Notes: generated by a model from the sequence alone, not told the origin. A DNA stretch of 64,000 nt from Sipunculus nudus (GCA_026874595.1 CM049319.1:40185473-40249472); one strand, 5' to 3'. Positions 25,310 through 35,299 are shown, numbered from the stretch's first letter. Translations and numbers: made by a program.

Positions 25310-25945
25310 AATAGGACCATTGCAGCTCTCACAAGTCCAACTTCAGCTTGGCTACCAAAAAGCAACACATCAAATTAATTCTTATACAACTGAACCCTAC
25401 CCTAGGATAATTCTTGTAAAAAAAATAATTCAGCTTGACAGTTTCATCATAAAACGTTTTAAGATGAAAGAGGCTAAAATTATTAGTTGCTTACCATAAA
25501 ACACAGATCGATGCACCAAAAATATGCAATTTTAAATACGAGTCATGTGACCAACATTTGCATAAAATTTGTTCATGATCCTTTTTAGCCATATGACTCA
25601 GTTCAGGTTTTAGTATCTACACCAAAATTTACCATACAGGAAACGTTTGAACAAACTTGAACAAGATTGTTTCAGAGACAATATCTGTGAAATATTGAAA
25701 ACCTTGGCTGGACAGTTTATGAGGAGAAGATTTAATTTTTTTAGCCTTTCTTGATAAAATCTGAGTCAATGCACATATCAAAGAAATAAGTTCAACTGAT
25801 ATATTTGTTATGTGATTCTTTCACAAACCTTTGCGCTACCAGATCTAATGGTTTTTGATATAGCATAGGTTAACACTGGCAGACAGTGCACACCTGAAGG
25901 TCCATGCTTGCCATTGCAGAAGCTTACAGGTTTGCTTAAAGTTAA
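25310..25945 (+). repeat. Dispersed repeat family D, copy 2
   Basis: Blocks shared in order with 8,260-8,690: TTGGCTACCAAAAAGCAAC, CTGAACCCTACCCTAGGATA, ATTCTTGTAAA, CAGTTTCATCATAAAACG, GTTAACACTGGCAGACAG and a terminal GCAGAAGCTTACAGGTTTGC. Confidence 0.6.
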
Positions 25946-26042
25946 CGGAGAAGTAAAAACTTTAAATGGGATACTTAAAATGCATTAATACAAAAATAAA
26001 TGCATAAATCTGAGGTTTCCTTGTCAGAGGAAAGATAGGTCT

Positions 26043-26333
26043 TCACTTCCTGAATTTACTGAGGAGGCTTCTTACTTTAAGGCTTAGTTTCTTTGGTTCA
26101 AGTTTCATGATGTGCTTCTAAAGAAACTCATATGTGAATTTGATGTTATAATCTAGGTTTAAACAATAATGTAGTGCAAAAAGCAAAAGGACTCCTGTAG
26201 GAAAGTCCTTGATGTCTTCAATTATTGGCTGTCCATCAACAACAATTAAAAATCCTGTCGACATGTATCGATCCCCAAGGCAAATGACCACAGGTGTAGG
26301 GTCAGAAGGCATGTCCGTGGTGTCAGCTCCCTC
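26043..26333 (-). pseudogene. Terminal exon of an unnamed multi-copy-type animal gene, with an in-frame TAG
   Basis: Acceptor tctttacacag at 26,334-26,344 is followed by GAGGGAGCTGACACC. It encodes EGADTTDMPSDPTPVVICLG, then IVVDGQPIIEDIKDFPTGVL and LFALHYCLNLDYNIKFTYEF, then L-stop-KHIMKLEPKK and a final TGA at 26,043-26,045. From memory, the pattern (P-TP-hydrophobic strand, then a hydrophobic FP-x6-LFxLHYxLNLxY-x5-TxEF helix region followed by K-L/S-KV) resembles the C-terminal end of large families of uncharacterised proteins common in fish and molluscs. The TAG, at 26,112-26,114, replaces what is often Gln there. Fairly good evidence of an exon; function unknown. Confidence 0.55.
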
Positions 26334-26439
26334 CTGTGTAAAGAAACAGAACAGAACTGATGATGGAAAATGATTATTAACAAGGGACTTCCAGGTAACT
26401 ACACTCAAGTGAAATTAATTCTGAGAAAATTTGTAGAAA

Positions 26440-26720
26440 ATCCTAGAGGTTCTGTTGCCTGTGCACTTTTATGGACAATTTGAGATGTAGGAGCCTCGAG
26501 GCCTTATGATGACATATTTCTAGGAGTTTCAGTTTTTCAACTTAGTGAAATGATCATGTTAAAATATCCCTGTAAAATATTCAAGTAAAATATCCACCTG
26601 GAATTTATGAAACACTGCAAATTGTAAATGTGGACATGAGCTGAAGTATTATAATACAAATCTAATTTATTAACTGAAATAAAATGCTGTAATAACTAAA
26701 TGGCAAACATCAGATTCATA
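26440..26720 (+). repeat. Dispersed repeat family C, 3' part
   Basis: GTGCACTTTTATGGACAA, ATATTTCTAGGAGTTTCAGT, AACTTAGTGAAATGATC and TTATTAACTGAAATAAAATG align in order with 28,480-28,700. Confidence 0.6.
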
Positions 26721-26739
26721 TAGATTTATTAGTGTCAAA

Positions 26740-26825
26740 ACATGCCAGTCAGACAGACAGACAGATGGACAGACCCTGACCAATCACTAAATCTCAGTTG
26801 ACTCACAGCCAGCTGCCCTAAAAAC
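26740..26825 (+). repeat. Family A-like (CAGA)n/(GGAC)n tail
   Basis: CAGACAGACAGACAGATGGA followed by CAGACCCTGACCAATC and a diverged end AAATCTCAGTTGACTCACAG / CCAGCTGCCCTAAAAA; a worn family A 3' end. Confidence 0.55.
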
Positions 26826-27560
26826 TAGAATACGGATACTCAACAAGCAACTACGTGTATCTGCGGAAATCAGAGCGGTACGGTCAAAGGGATGCATGGA
26901 TTTGGTGGTAAGGGGAGAGTGAGATGTGGCAGACAGATGGACACTGTGCAAATAGGATTGCAGGTGGCACCACTAGTTTTGTGTTTGATAAAGAGCTATG
27001 GTAGATCTATACACATGCAAAATTTCAGGCTGATATGTCAAACGAGTCCTGATCAGAGATATCATCATGGATGTCTGCAGTGTAAACGTATATGTAGGTT
27101 GCGCCACCTGTCATATAAATGAAAAATCTATCCAATTAAGATGTAAAAACGTGCAAAATTTTAGTTGTATAAGTCTGCAGAGATGTGCATGATTTTATCC
27201 CAAGGCATACAAACAGATGGACGCTGTGCGAAAACAGTTGCAGGGAGTGCCACAAGTTTTTGGTATGATGAAGAGCTATGTTAGACCTATAAACTGGCAA
27301 ATTTCAGGCTGATATGTCAAACCAGTCCTGAGGTATTTGCATGGGTGTCTGCAGTGTAAATGGTAATGTAGGTGGCACCACCTGTCACATAAATGAAAAA
27401 CCTATCAAAGATGTATACATGTGCAAAATTTAGGCCAGATCAGTCAAACGAGTCCAAAGATATGAGGCTTTATGTGTGAACACAGATGCACAGATGGATG
27501 CACTGCAGCAAGGAAAGGTCAGAGGTCAACCCAAAATGAGGGCGCAGCAGTTCCCATGTG
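26821..27560 (+). repeat. Dispersed repeat family B, copy 2 (shorter)
   Basis: Starts AAAACTAGAATACGGATACT and ends GCAGCAAGGAAAGGTCAGAG to CAGTTCCCATGTGACCCGAT like the copy at 6,622-8,010. GGTGGCACCACT, GGTTGCGCCACC, GGGAGTGCCACA and GGTGGCACCACC lie at about 26,964, 27,099, 27,241 and 27,371, so the 130-148-bp palindrome rhythm is kept with two dimers instead of four. Confidence 0.8.
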
Positions 27561-27855
27561 ACCCGATCAAATTCCAAATTTAAAAATTCCGCCCGGTGGT
27601 TACGGAGGCAGTTCTCCGGACACCTACGCGTTGGAGGCGACGGGCTGAAAACAAAGTACCCGCAAAAACTCTGTTTTGGCGGATACAATTAAAAGGCATA
27701 TAGGTTGATATAGGAGAGAATTTTTTTTTTTCATAATAAGTAAGAAACACTGATCCAATATTCAAATCACATGAAATTCATGTTTCTGTTCCAAACGCAT
27801 CTGTCAATATTAAAATGTAAAATGCAGGTTGAAAGATGAAGTTACATTTATCATT
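27561..27855. other. Short GC-richer insert of unknown nature, then AT-rich DNA
   Basis: 27,575-27,680 (TCCGCCCGGTGGTTACGGAG, CTACGCGTTGGAGGCGACGG) is richer in CpG than its surroundings. Overlapping minus-strand frames are open through it, but no protein is recognised. Confidence 0.35.
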
Positions 27856-27859
27856 GAAC

Positions 27860-28720
27860 AAGTGGCCCATGGGTCATGACACTCAGCTGATTTCAGGGTA
27901 CCTTGAACAATTGGCAACATATCACACAGAATGCACAAAATCATGCATTTTACTAATAGACCTTAGATATGAGTTACCATGACCTTATTTTACATCCTGC
28001 TGCTACCATTTGTGCCTATGTGACTAATAGAGTGTTAAAACTATGTTCTTTCACACAGATTGCAAAATATAGGTCACAATGACATTTCAGGTTTCCAAAA
28101 ATTTTTACAGGAACCCCCATGGATCTTAATCAAATTAGAAAACAAAATTTTAATTATTCTGAAGGGTACTTATAAGCCCCATAGCTTGGAGGATGTGAGT
28201 AACAGAGACATAATTTCATGAATCCACAGAGACCCTTTATGAACCTCCCTTGATGTCAAGTTAGAATATTCCAGGTCAATCAGTTATGATTATTGCCCTG
28301 TTAACAGGTGACAGCTTCTTTGAAGCTCTCAAAATAGAGAAAAAACCAGAAAAATGGAAAAACAAGCTCAGCTGGATTTTAGAAAATTTTAGCAAATGCG
28401 AAATATACTTTGAAAAAAAAAAAGGAAATAGCCCTGCTAACTGGTGATAATCAAATATTAAATACATATTTGCTGAACTGATACTATGCATATTTATGGA
28501 CTATATTAATGGTTCAGAAGTCTCTCATGATCAGATATTTCTAGAAGTATCATTATTTCAACTAAGTGACAGTAATGTGTGCATAAAATAACCATGGGAA
28601 TGTATGAACACCTGTCAATTGTGGAATAAGGAAGAAGTGGAGATCAACTGAAGGATTATAATACAATTTTAATTCATTGACTGAAATAAAATGCTGTAAA
28701 AATTCATTTTCAAATGGGCA
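27860..28720 (+). repeat. Dispersed repeat family C, longest copy
   Basis: Starts GTGGCCCATGGGTCATGACA then CTCAGCTGATTTC and runs through blocks shared with 6,080-6,285 (GATGTCAAGTTAGAATATTC, TTGCCCTGTTAACAG, GAAGCTCTCAAA), 23,178-23,380 and 26,440-26,720, giving an element of at least 0.85 kb on the plus strand. Confidence 0.65.
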
Positions 28721-28855
28721 TACAGGAAATCTGATAAGCATGAAACTATTTAATAATATGCCTGAGATTTTACTGTTAAAGCCTATATAAACACAAATGT
28801 CATCATGTGACTGATATTTTATAAGCCAAATATATAATATAAGGCCATAAACAGT

Positions 28856-28874
28856 GGGGGGGGGGGGGGGGGGG
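28856..28874 (+). repeat. Poly-G run (19 G)
   Basis: Nineteen consecutive G, the second such long G run in the candidate element. Confidence 0.9.
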
Positions 28875-29039
28875 TAATTGACATTCCAAGGGACCAACTT
28901 TGAACACTCTTCCATACAGGGTTTGCGTCCCCATATCAGACTCTGGAGTGAGTAAGGATATACATTTAAAACAAAAACAATATTTGCATTACACTTGGTG
29001 TGTGTATGGGGGGGTAATGCCTTGCAAGTTTTCCAATGA

Positions 29040-29275
29040 ATAGAAATCCAATAACTAGCCAACTTTTTAAGCTTTTATTATTTAAATTTCAGACTTAAAA
29101 GATTAAATCCTTGTGAATGCATGCTTGGAAGATAGTGCATACATGAAAAATAGTGCCTTGATCAAAGTTGGACAAAATTTAAGGCACTGGTTAAACATTT
29201 ATCCCAATAACTTATAAAATAACAAAATTCTGATCTAATTTCTGGTAAACAATTAAATCTTGAATGTGTTTTTAA
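29040..29275 (+). repeat. Dispersed repeat family A, copy 4, 5' part only
   Basis: AGAAATCCAATAACTAGCCA, GATTAAATCCTTGTGAATGC, AAAGTTGGACAAAATTTAAG and CTGATCTAATTTCTGGTAAA match the first 230 bp of family A; the rest is missing. Confidence 0.65.
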
Positions 29276-29650
29276 TGACAAGTCTAAACTTCTGGAGTGC
29301 TGAAATGCATTTTTTCACCCCCATAACTCACACATCAAAGAGGTGACCTTATGTGAGCTTTAAAAGCCATCATCCATTAGGCTGCTACATGTGCCCTGTT
29401 ACATTAAAAGACAGAACAATCCTTCTGAAATACCCACATGCACATATAAAAATACAAGTAAAAACATAATTTCAGTTTGTAGCATCGCTTCATAATGAAA
29501 AAAAAATATTTTGTTTGACCAAAAAAAAAGTCAGATGCAAGGACAATTTTGATGTAAATGTTTCTGACATAGGACCATTAAAAGATGCCCAAATCACAAT
29601 ATATATAAAACATTCATAACCATGACTAAACCTGGATGAAATTAACTTAC

Positions 29651-29761
29651 ATCCAAATCAATGAAGAAAGATTCTGCGTTTTCTCCAAAGAAGTGTGGAA
29701 GGCTTCACAAACCAAAGGTTCTGTCTATGGTGCTTGAATCTACACCACTCATATTTTGCTT
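29651..29761 (-). pseudogene. Internal exon, probably of the same gene as 26,043-26,333, with an in-frame TGA
   Basis: Acceptor ttttttttacag and donor gtaagttaat bound a 111-bp exon of exactly 37 codons, so phases are 0 and 0. The reading is KQNMSGVDSSTIDRTFGL, a TGA stop, then SLPHFFGENAESFFIDLD. The SLPHFFGEN..SFF part resembles the stretch just before the P-TP region in the same uncharacterised protein families, and phase 0 fits the 26,333 acceptor. Other frames also contain stops. Either the gene is dead or the exon is used in another way. Confidence 0.5.
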
Positions 29762-29774
29762 CTGTAAAAAAAAA

Positions 29775-30475
29775 CATGAAAAAAAACACAAGTATTTCTT
29801 CACGCCATCAAGATGTTCAGATGCAAACAAAGGTAAAAAATGAACTGGTTGTGTCAACATAGCTATATACACACCTAAATGTTCTGAACATTAGTGTACA
29901 AAGTAACATAACTTTTAGAATTCACATTGGTTTAATAAAGCACAATGAGAACATGTATCACTAAGTATAAACAAGCGATCAATGGGTCCTGCTAGTCTGC
30001 TGAAGGTTTTTAGCTCGGCTGACTGGTCTTAGTTGAAGCAATAACCCTTGTCCGTGCCCTGATTGTCTGTTAACAGGGTACAAATTGCAACCGCTGGACC
30101 TAGAATCTAGAACATGAATCTGCACATGAATCTAGGAAGTCAATAGCACCAATATGTGATATGTTCATCATAAGAAAAATTTCCATGATCTAAATTATCT
30201 GAGTGTAAATATTAATCCAGAATGGTGTCATAGTACAATAAAGTTTCTGATGTATCTTTCATGAAAGGTACATATATATGGTAAAGTCTGAAATCATAAT
30301 CTGTAAAAAGTGTCATGATAGAAATTTCTCTAGAAATGCTGGATGGAGGCTAAATAGAGTTCGAAATTACTGAAATTATGCAGGTAAAACATTAACAAAT
30401 ATAATATTCACACTTGATGCTGGTAAAGTTCAGGGTAGTTGTGTATGTATAACATCTGAATATGGAGACACAGAA
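29775..30475. other. AT-rich stretch without recognised gene
   Basis: A GCTCGGCTGACTGGTCTTAG word near 30,013 recalls the repeat ends of this region. Nothing else is recognised. Confidence 0.4.
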
Positions 30476-30499
30476 TATCAATGAACGACAAGATGGTTG

Positions 30500-30690
30500 G
30501 GAATCCTTTCTGACTTGGGGTAAGAAACAACCAGGAGAACAGCCCCGGGAACTAGGGTATGAAAGAACCAAGGTAGGAAACGACTTTGGAGTATATATCT
30601 ACTTCCCCCACTCCAGCCCTAGGGTGGGTATAAAATGACTAGGGTTCGAAATAGTGAGGGTATGAAATGACCTGCTTCCCAATGAATGAC
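30500..30690 (+). repeat. Degenerate tandem words GGGTATGAAATGAC
   Basis: GGGGTAAGAAACAACC, AGGGTATGAAAGAACC, GTAGGAAACGACTT, GGGTATAAAATGAC, AGGGTTCGAAATAG and AGGGTATGAAATGACC succeed one another in about 160 bp: a worn short tandem repeat. Confidence 0.65.
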
Positions 30691-31445
30691 CTCCAGATAC
30701 AAAAGTGAGCTGCTTGACAGTGAAGTGAATTGGTGAATACAATGAGACCCTCCAAAAAAATGCAATAACTAACCTAATTTTGGAGCTTTTATTTTTAAAT
30801 TTTAACAGATGAAATCCTTATGTATACATGCTGTTAAACTTAAATCCACAGCACTTAAGGGAAAAAATGTGCCATGGTTAAATTTGGGTAAAGTTTTTAT
30901 ATTTAAGCTAATATCTTATAAAATGCCAAATTTAGAACTAATCTTGGGTATACAATTGAATCTTGATTAAATTAAGTTTTATCCTTGAAAACAAGTCTTT
31001 AGCTTCAGCCATTCTAAGGTTAAGTAAGTAAATATATTTCCAGATTTTTGACAAAGTGCATTATTTTTGGGCCCATAATTTAAAAATATTATCCAATACT
31101 GACCTAATTTATGACATGTACATAGCAAATGTATGGAGGAATATGTGTATTTGAATGATCAAAGTCATATCATTTGTTTTGATATCAGGCATGCAGTCTT
31201 GAAGTGTAACAATTAATGGGTTTTCAATGGATAATTAAAGATTTCCTTAATATCTCAAAGGAACGAAGCCCTAGTGACCTAATTTTCCGTATGGTAGGAG
31301 ATTTTGGGGAAATCTTACAGTATGCCAAATTTTGGATTTGTAGGTTCAATTGTGTACCCTGTTAACAGTCAGCCGGACGGGCTGCCAGACGACGGACAAA
31401 GGACCAAGACTATAGCTCAGATGACTTATAGTCAGCTTAGCTAAT
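30690..31445 (+). repeat. Dispersed repeat family A, copy 5
   Basis: Opens with CCTCCAAAAAAATGCAATAA, contains all family blocks and ends with CAGACGACGGACAAAGGACC and hairpin TAGCTCAGATGAC-TTATA-GTCAGCTTAGCTA (31,412-31,444). Confidence 0.8.
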
Positions 31446-31555
31446 GATTCCTCAGACATGTGACATATGTTGGTGGCAATATTCGCCAGAAAGTGATGCC
31501 ATAGTTTGTCAGATTAACACAGGAAAGTTTGTTTGGGGCGCACTATATAACACTT

Positions 31556-31690
31556 CTACACGAAAGTAAGGGGCCAGGCAGGCGTTATTGTACTCTTTAA
31601 ATTGATTCTTAATATTTGAAATCGTTCAATGTCGTCAGCCTTTATACAGCGACAATGTCGGCAATTTTTGTTGATTTGTAAGACCAGTAC
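31556..31690. other. Insert between two family A copies
   Basis: About 130 bp of non-family sequence with CpG (GCAGGCGTTATTGTACTC, GACAATGTCGGCAATTTTTG). The minus frame is open over it, but there are no clear splice borders. Confidence 0.3.
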
Positions 31691-32078
31691 ATCATGTTTA
31701 GGCTCATAACTTAAACCAAATAAGAAATATTGTAAGCAATATTGACATAATTTTGACATGTTCATGGCAAATGTATAGAAAAATATGTACATATTAAATA
31801 TGACCATATTCAGATTAGTGGTTTTGATATAAGACAAGTCTTGAAGTGTACCAATGGGTTTTGAAATGGAAAATTGAAGTTTTTCCTTAATATCTTGAAG
31901 AAGTACTTGCGACCCAATATTTCATATTCTAGGAGATTTAGTGGACCTCTTACTGTATGCCAAATTTGGGAGGTGTAGATCCAACAATTTCAAAACTGCC
32001 CTTTTAACAGACGACCGGATGGACAACGGGCAAAGGACCATGACTATAGCTCAGATGACTTATAGTCAGTTGAGCTAA
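31690..32078 (+). repeat. Dispersed repeat family A, copy 6, 3' half
   Basis: From TCATGTTTAGGCTCATAACT through GTCTTGAAGTGTACCAATGG and TTCCTTAATATCTTGAAG to GACGACCGGATGGACAACGG and the terminal hairpin TAGCTCAGATGAC-TTATA-GTCAGTTGAGCTA (32,044-32,078). Confidence 0.8.
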
Positions 32079-32539
32079 AATCACATGGAATCATAACGAC
32101 ATAAGTTATTTGAAGAACATTTACAAAAATAGGTCCTAAATAAAATTTAATGATAATATTAAAAAAATATATACATGATACACCATGTGGATGATGTATA
32201 TATTTATAATATAATTATCATGTATGAATATATCTACCAATTCAATACAATTTTCGTCATATTCACTATTAAATGTGACACTGAAAGAAATCAGTGTGAA
32301 GATCACTGTTAATGGAAACAAAATATTAGTGGTCTAGAAATAATAATGCAGAAATAATACTAACACAATTTAACACAAATAATTAAATGAGACACAACAC
32401 TATTTGTGCAGAAATTCTAAGCCAAGGCAAGTTATGAAAAAAAAAATTAAAAATATAATAGTGATAGTACTAACAGGAACATGTGGCCAGGCTATAGTAT
32501 AATAGTATTAATACTAATTACTTTAGCCTAGGCTAACGC

Positions 32540-32625
32540 CAGTAACGCCTTAACGGTATAGCTATAGTATAGTATAGCCTATATTAGACTCTATAGCCAG
32601 TATAGCCTATAGGCATAGCCTCGCT
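32540..32625. repeat. Imperfect TATAGCCTA short tandem repeat
   Basis: TATAGCTATAGTATAGTATA, GCCTATATTAGACTCTATAG and CCAGTATAGCCTATAGGCAT repeat the word TATAGCC(TA). Confidence 0.6.
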
Positions 32626-32766
32626 ACATCATGCGCCTGTTGCCTGGGATGGCCAAGTGCTGAATCAAATTGGCAACCATGTCTATCATTTAAATCACAC
32701 GTATCACACTCCTGTCCTGGGACTGTTACGGAAGTACCGTTACCATTATATACTATTATCACTTAC

Positions 32767-32840
32767 CTACTAGTATACTTGGTTTGAAACACTGGGCGGA
32801 GGTCTGCACGAGGATCGTCTGCTTTTTCCCGCTGCAAAAT
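32767..32840 (-). other. Possible non-coding first exon with consensus donor
   Basis: On the minus strand, DNA next to the palindromic promoter candidate runs GCAGCGGGAAAAAGCAGACG to CAAGTATACTAGTAG and then GTAAGTGATA, a near-ideal splice donor at 32,761-32,766. No ATG occurs between, as for a 5'UTR exon. It points toward the exons at 29,651-29,761 and 26,043-26,333. The 5' limit is a guess; no transcript supports it. Confidence 0.4.
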
Positions 32841-32865
32841 GGCCGGGCGAGATCTCGCGAGATCT
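32836..32865. promoter_or_regulatory. Promoter candidate: 16-bp palindrome with TCTCGCGAGA and YY1-like AAAATGGCC
   Basis: AGATCTCGCGAGATCT at 32,850-32,865 is a perfect palindrome whose core TCTCGCGAGA is a known element of TATA-less, often bidirectional animal promoters. AAAATGGCC, close to a YY1 site, lies at 32,836-32,844. A consensus donor on the minus strand lies 75 bp away. Confidence 0.5.
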
Positions 32866-33059
32866 GGCAGGAGTGTAGCAGAAGATGTAGTCAACCCTGT
32901 TACTTCAACTTAATTTTAACGAGTTGTGACTACTTGGTAAAATACGAAGTTAACACAACTTAATATTATGAAGTAATACTAATTCTTATACCAACTCTAT
33001 TCAGAATGACTTGTTATTTTCTAGTTTAAAGAACTACCAGGTTTTACAGTGTATAATAG

Positions 33060-34320
33060 GACGGATGCATGATATATATGTGAAGCTAGGGAAGAAATCA
33101 CTAACATAGGCCTGGTTGCTATGAAAGTATCCGATGATAGAATCTCCAAAAATGTTTATTTCATCTTTGAGAAGACCATTGCCAGTTCGGTCTAAAATGA
33201 CAAAGAACGCTTATAATGAAGAACCTCTTAAATGTCCAATTAAATTGAAAAAAAATTAGATTTTCAGTATATTTAAATATTAATTATTCCGCCCGCCGAT
33301 CGTTAAAATTGACACATTTTAAAATAATAATGTCCAAATGATGTTAGCAAACACTACATATGCCCCGTAGAGACTACAGAGGTAATCCTTAAAAATAGGC
33401 CTATCTGTGATGGGGCAATCCGACCGACAGAGATTTTTGGTTTCGGTTGGAACACTTAAGTTAACTATTCTGCAAATTACTTTTTTGTTTGATCTGCCAC
33501 AAGTGCAATTGGGCCCGTAAAAATCTGCTTTAATGTGTTAGAAAAATAGCTCTTCTTTTATATTCTTAGATGCTATTTATTTCCATAATGAAAGGTATTA
33601 GAGACGTTGCCGATCGTTTAATTTGCATGGGCCTTGAAAATTAGCCTGATTGTGCCAAATACGTGTAAAGATCGGTACACTCGTGCATGAGAGGAGACAA
33701 AACTGCCGTGAAAAAGCTACCAAGTTTTGTTACTCGGGCGAAACAGCCTGAAAAAAATATTGATCAATTAGAAATGGTTCTCATTTGATTACAAATAAAG
33801 TGGAAGCACGTCGGTATCGCATTAAATGAATGTTCTCTCGACATTCAAAGATAATTCTCGACATGTAGTGAATATTAAACAAACCTATCAAAGGTGTCTT
33901 TTTCTATTTAACTCTGCTAGAAAACCATGTATTTGACATATTTGCTGTGACTTTTCAACTTGTCTGCTAAAATCGGAACCTGGTGTACGACAGGATTATC
34001 GGCATTTACCATAAACTTGGCCGTTTTGAACGGCTATTTCGTTATTTTCAAACCAGATTAGTATTGTGCATGGGAAAAATACAACAAGCCGTGTAGGACA
34101 AAACAGGCATTTTAGACAACGCATTACTTGGTCGGTTTACAATTTTCATACGTATAGGGCCTACCATCAGGACAGGTAGATATGATGTCCATATGGAACT
34201 TTCACGTGTTATGAGTGCAGAACATAAGTTATATTTGTGTTGCTAGTGCAACACACTCGTGGGAGGCTTGATCTGTATGTCAACCGTCAAATGTTGGTAT
34301 TTATCCCATGTGATGATGTG
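33060..34320. other. Mostly unique DNA without recognised gene
   Basis: CpG is more frequent than in the repeat regions. No exon with both splice borders and an open frame is seen on either strand. Confidence 0.45.
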
Positions 34321-34328
34321 ACACCTTG

Positions 34329-34543
34329 ATTTGCATAAACACGTGCTTCGATCCCATGCACGCAAACGTTCTTGTGATTGGCGAAGCGGAAACGTGTAAT
34401 AGACAGAGAGCCAATACGAGGTTCGTAGTAAAGATTCACCCATGTGACTTTATTCATGACTGTTTTGGCGGGAAAATATTCACTGACATCGCGTCGCGGT
34501 GGTTATAATTTTACGGTTACGGTCGCACCGATAGTATATAAAG
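34329..34543 (+). promoter_or_regulatory. Cluster of promoter-type motifs
   Basis: Within 215 bp: octamer ATTTGCAT (34,329), E-box CACGTG (34,340), inverted CCAAT (GATTGG, 34,376), E2F-like TTTTGGCGGGAAAA (34,463) and TATATAAAG (34,535). The order and plus orientation of the TATA box would direct transcription to the right. Individual motifs are common by chance; their density in a CpG-richer unique stretch is the reason for the call. Confidence 0.35.
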
Positions 34544-35192
34544 CAAATGACGCGGGCCTATATAATGGGAACTGCAACTGACGATGTCTTACGCACGATC
34601 CCAAATAATCGGATGTTTGGTATGTCAAGAATTGTGTTCTTTCATCAGTTCTGTGGCGATCACGACGGGGTTTTGCAAGCAGGTCGGTTTTTGACGAATG
34701 GTTTCTACCGGCCACAGCTGATCAAAACACGCATAAAATTTTAGAAACCGACTTTGTTGGCTGTGTATATTTTTAACTGCCATTATAAATGTATTTCATT
34801 TTATTAATAGCCTTAAAATTAAAAATGATATATATCTTGACCGTAGAGCGGTAAATTCCTTGTTTAGACGTAGACATTGCTCGTCCAGTCATTAATTACA
34901 TAAAAGTAAAATGCCTTATTTACAAGAGGATTTTTAAAAATGGAGAAAGTCACAATTAACAGACTGAAAAAATATATAGAGAAATAAGCCTTAATGTCCA
35001 TGAGTTATATTACAAATATTAGTATGATTTTAAGTTGCACACATCTGCTGTTATATACCAGAGTATGATACGTCAGAAGCAAAAAGTTGTTGTGTGAGAC
35101 ATTTTTTTTATTATGATTATGCAGGGCATCTGACAACTGGCATTATGGTGCAGTATAATCCAGATCTTCTTTAAAAAGTTTTTTCCTCCTAC

Positions 35193-35295
35193 CTGAATAC
35201 TTTTGTAGAGACCAACGTTAGCCCCAACACAGATTTTGTTTAAGGATGGCATGCAGATGTACTGGGGACAGTTGCCGATGACACTATCGCAGCAT
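35193..35295 (-). CDS. Cysteine-rich exon of an unidentified gene
   Basis: Acceptor gctttatag and donor gtaggagg bound a 103-bp exon. Reading from the second base gives 34 codons without a stop: CCDSVIGNCPQYICMPSLNK, then ICVGANVGLYKSIQ. It has five cysteines in 22 residues (CC-x6-C-x4-C-x7-C), enters in phase 2 and leaves in phase 0. This composition suggests a disulphide-rich extracellular or secreted protein. I do not recognise the family, and neighbouring exons were not identified within the window. Confidence 0.5.
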
Positions 35296-35299
35296 CTAT

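Larger units (their letters stand above)
22276..33051. mobile_element. Candidate TIR-bounded element (10.8 kb), or two separate elements sharing a terminus
   Basis: CACTGTAAAACCTG begins at 22,276 right after TA. Its exact reverse complement ends at 33,051 right before TA. Similarity continues inward with gaps (TAAGTTGTCTTAACTTGAAA against TAGTTCTTTAAACTAGAAAA). Both interiors hold further AAGTTGTNNTAACTT-like words. TA duplications suggest a Tc1/mariner-type or related transposition. The inside holds other repeats and a gene fragment. No transposase was recognised, so a single-element reading is only a hypothesis. Confidence 0.35.

Noticed and set aside
28562-29062. 166-codon minus frame including a Pro run from poly-G
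   Set aside because: It runs through a family C repeat and a poly-C tract; the translation has no protein-like conservation.
34503-34715. Minus-strand 70-codon frame in unique DNA
   Set aside because: Overlaps the plus-strand motif cluster, no similarity and no splice signals that fit.
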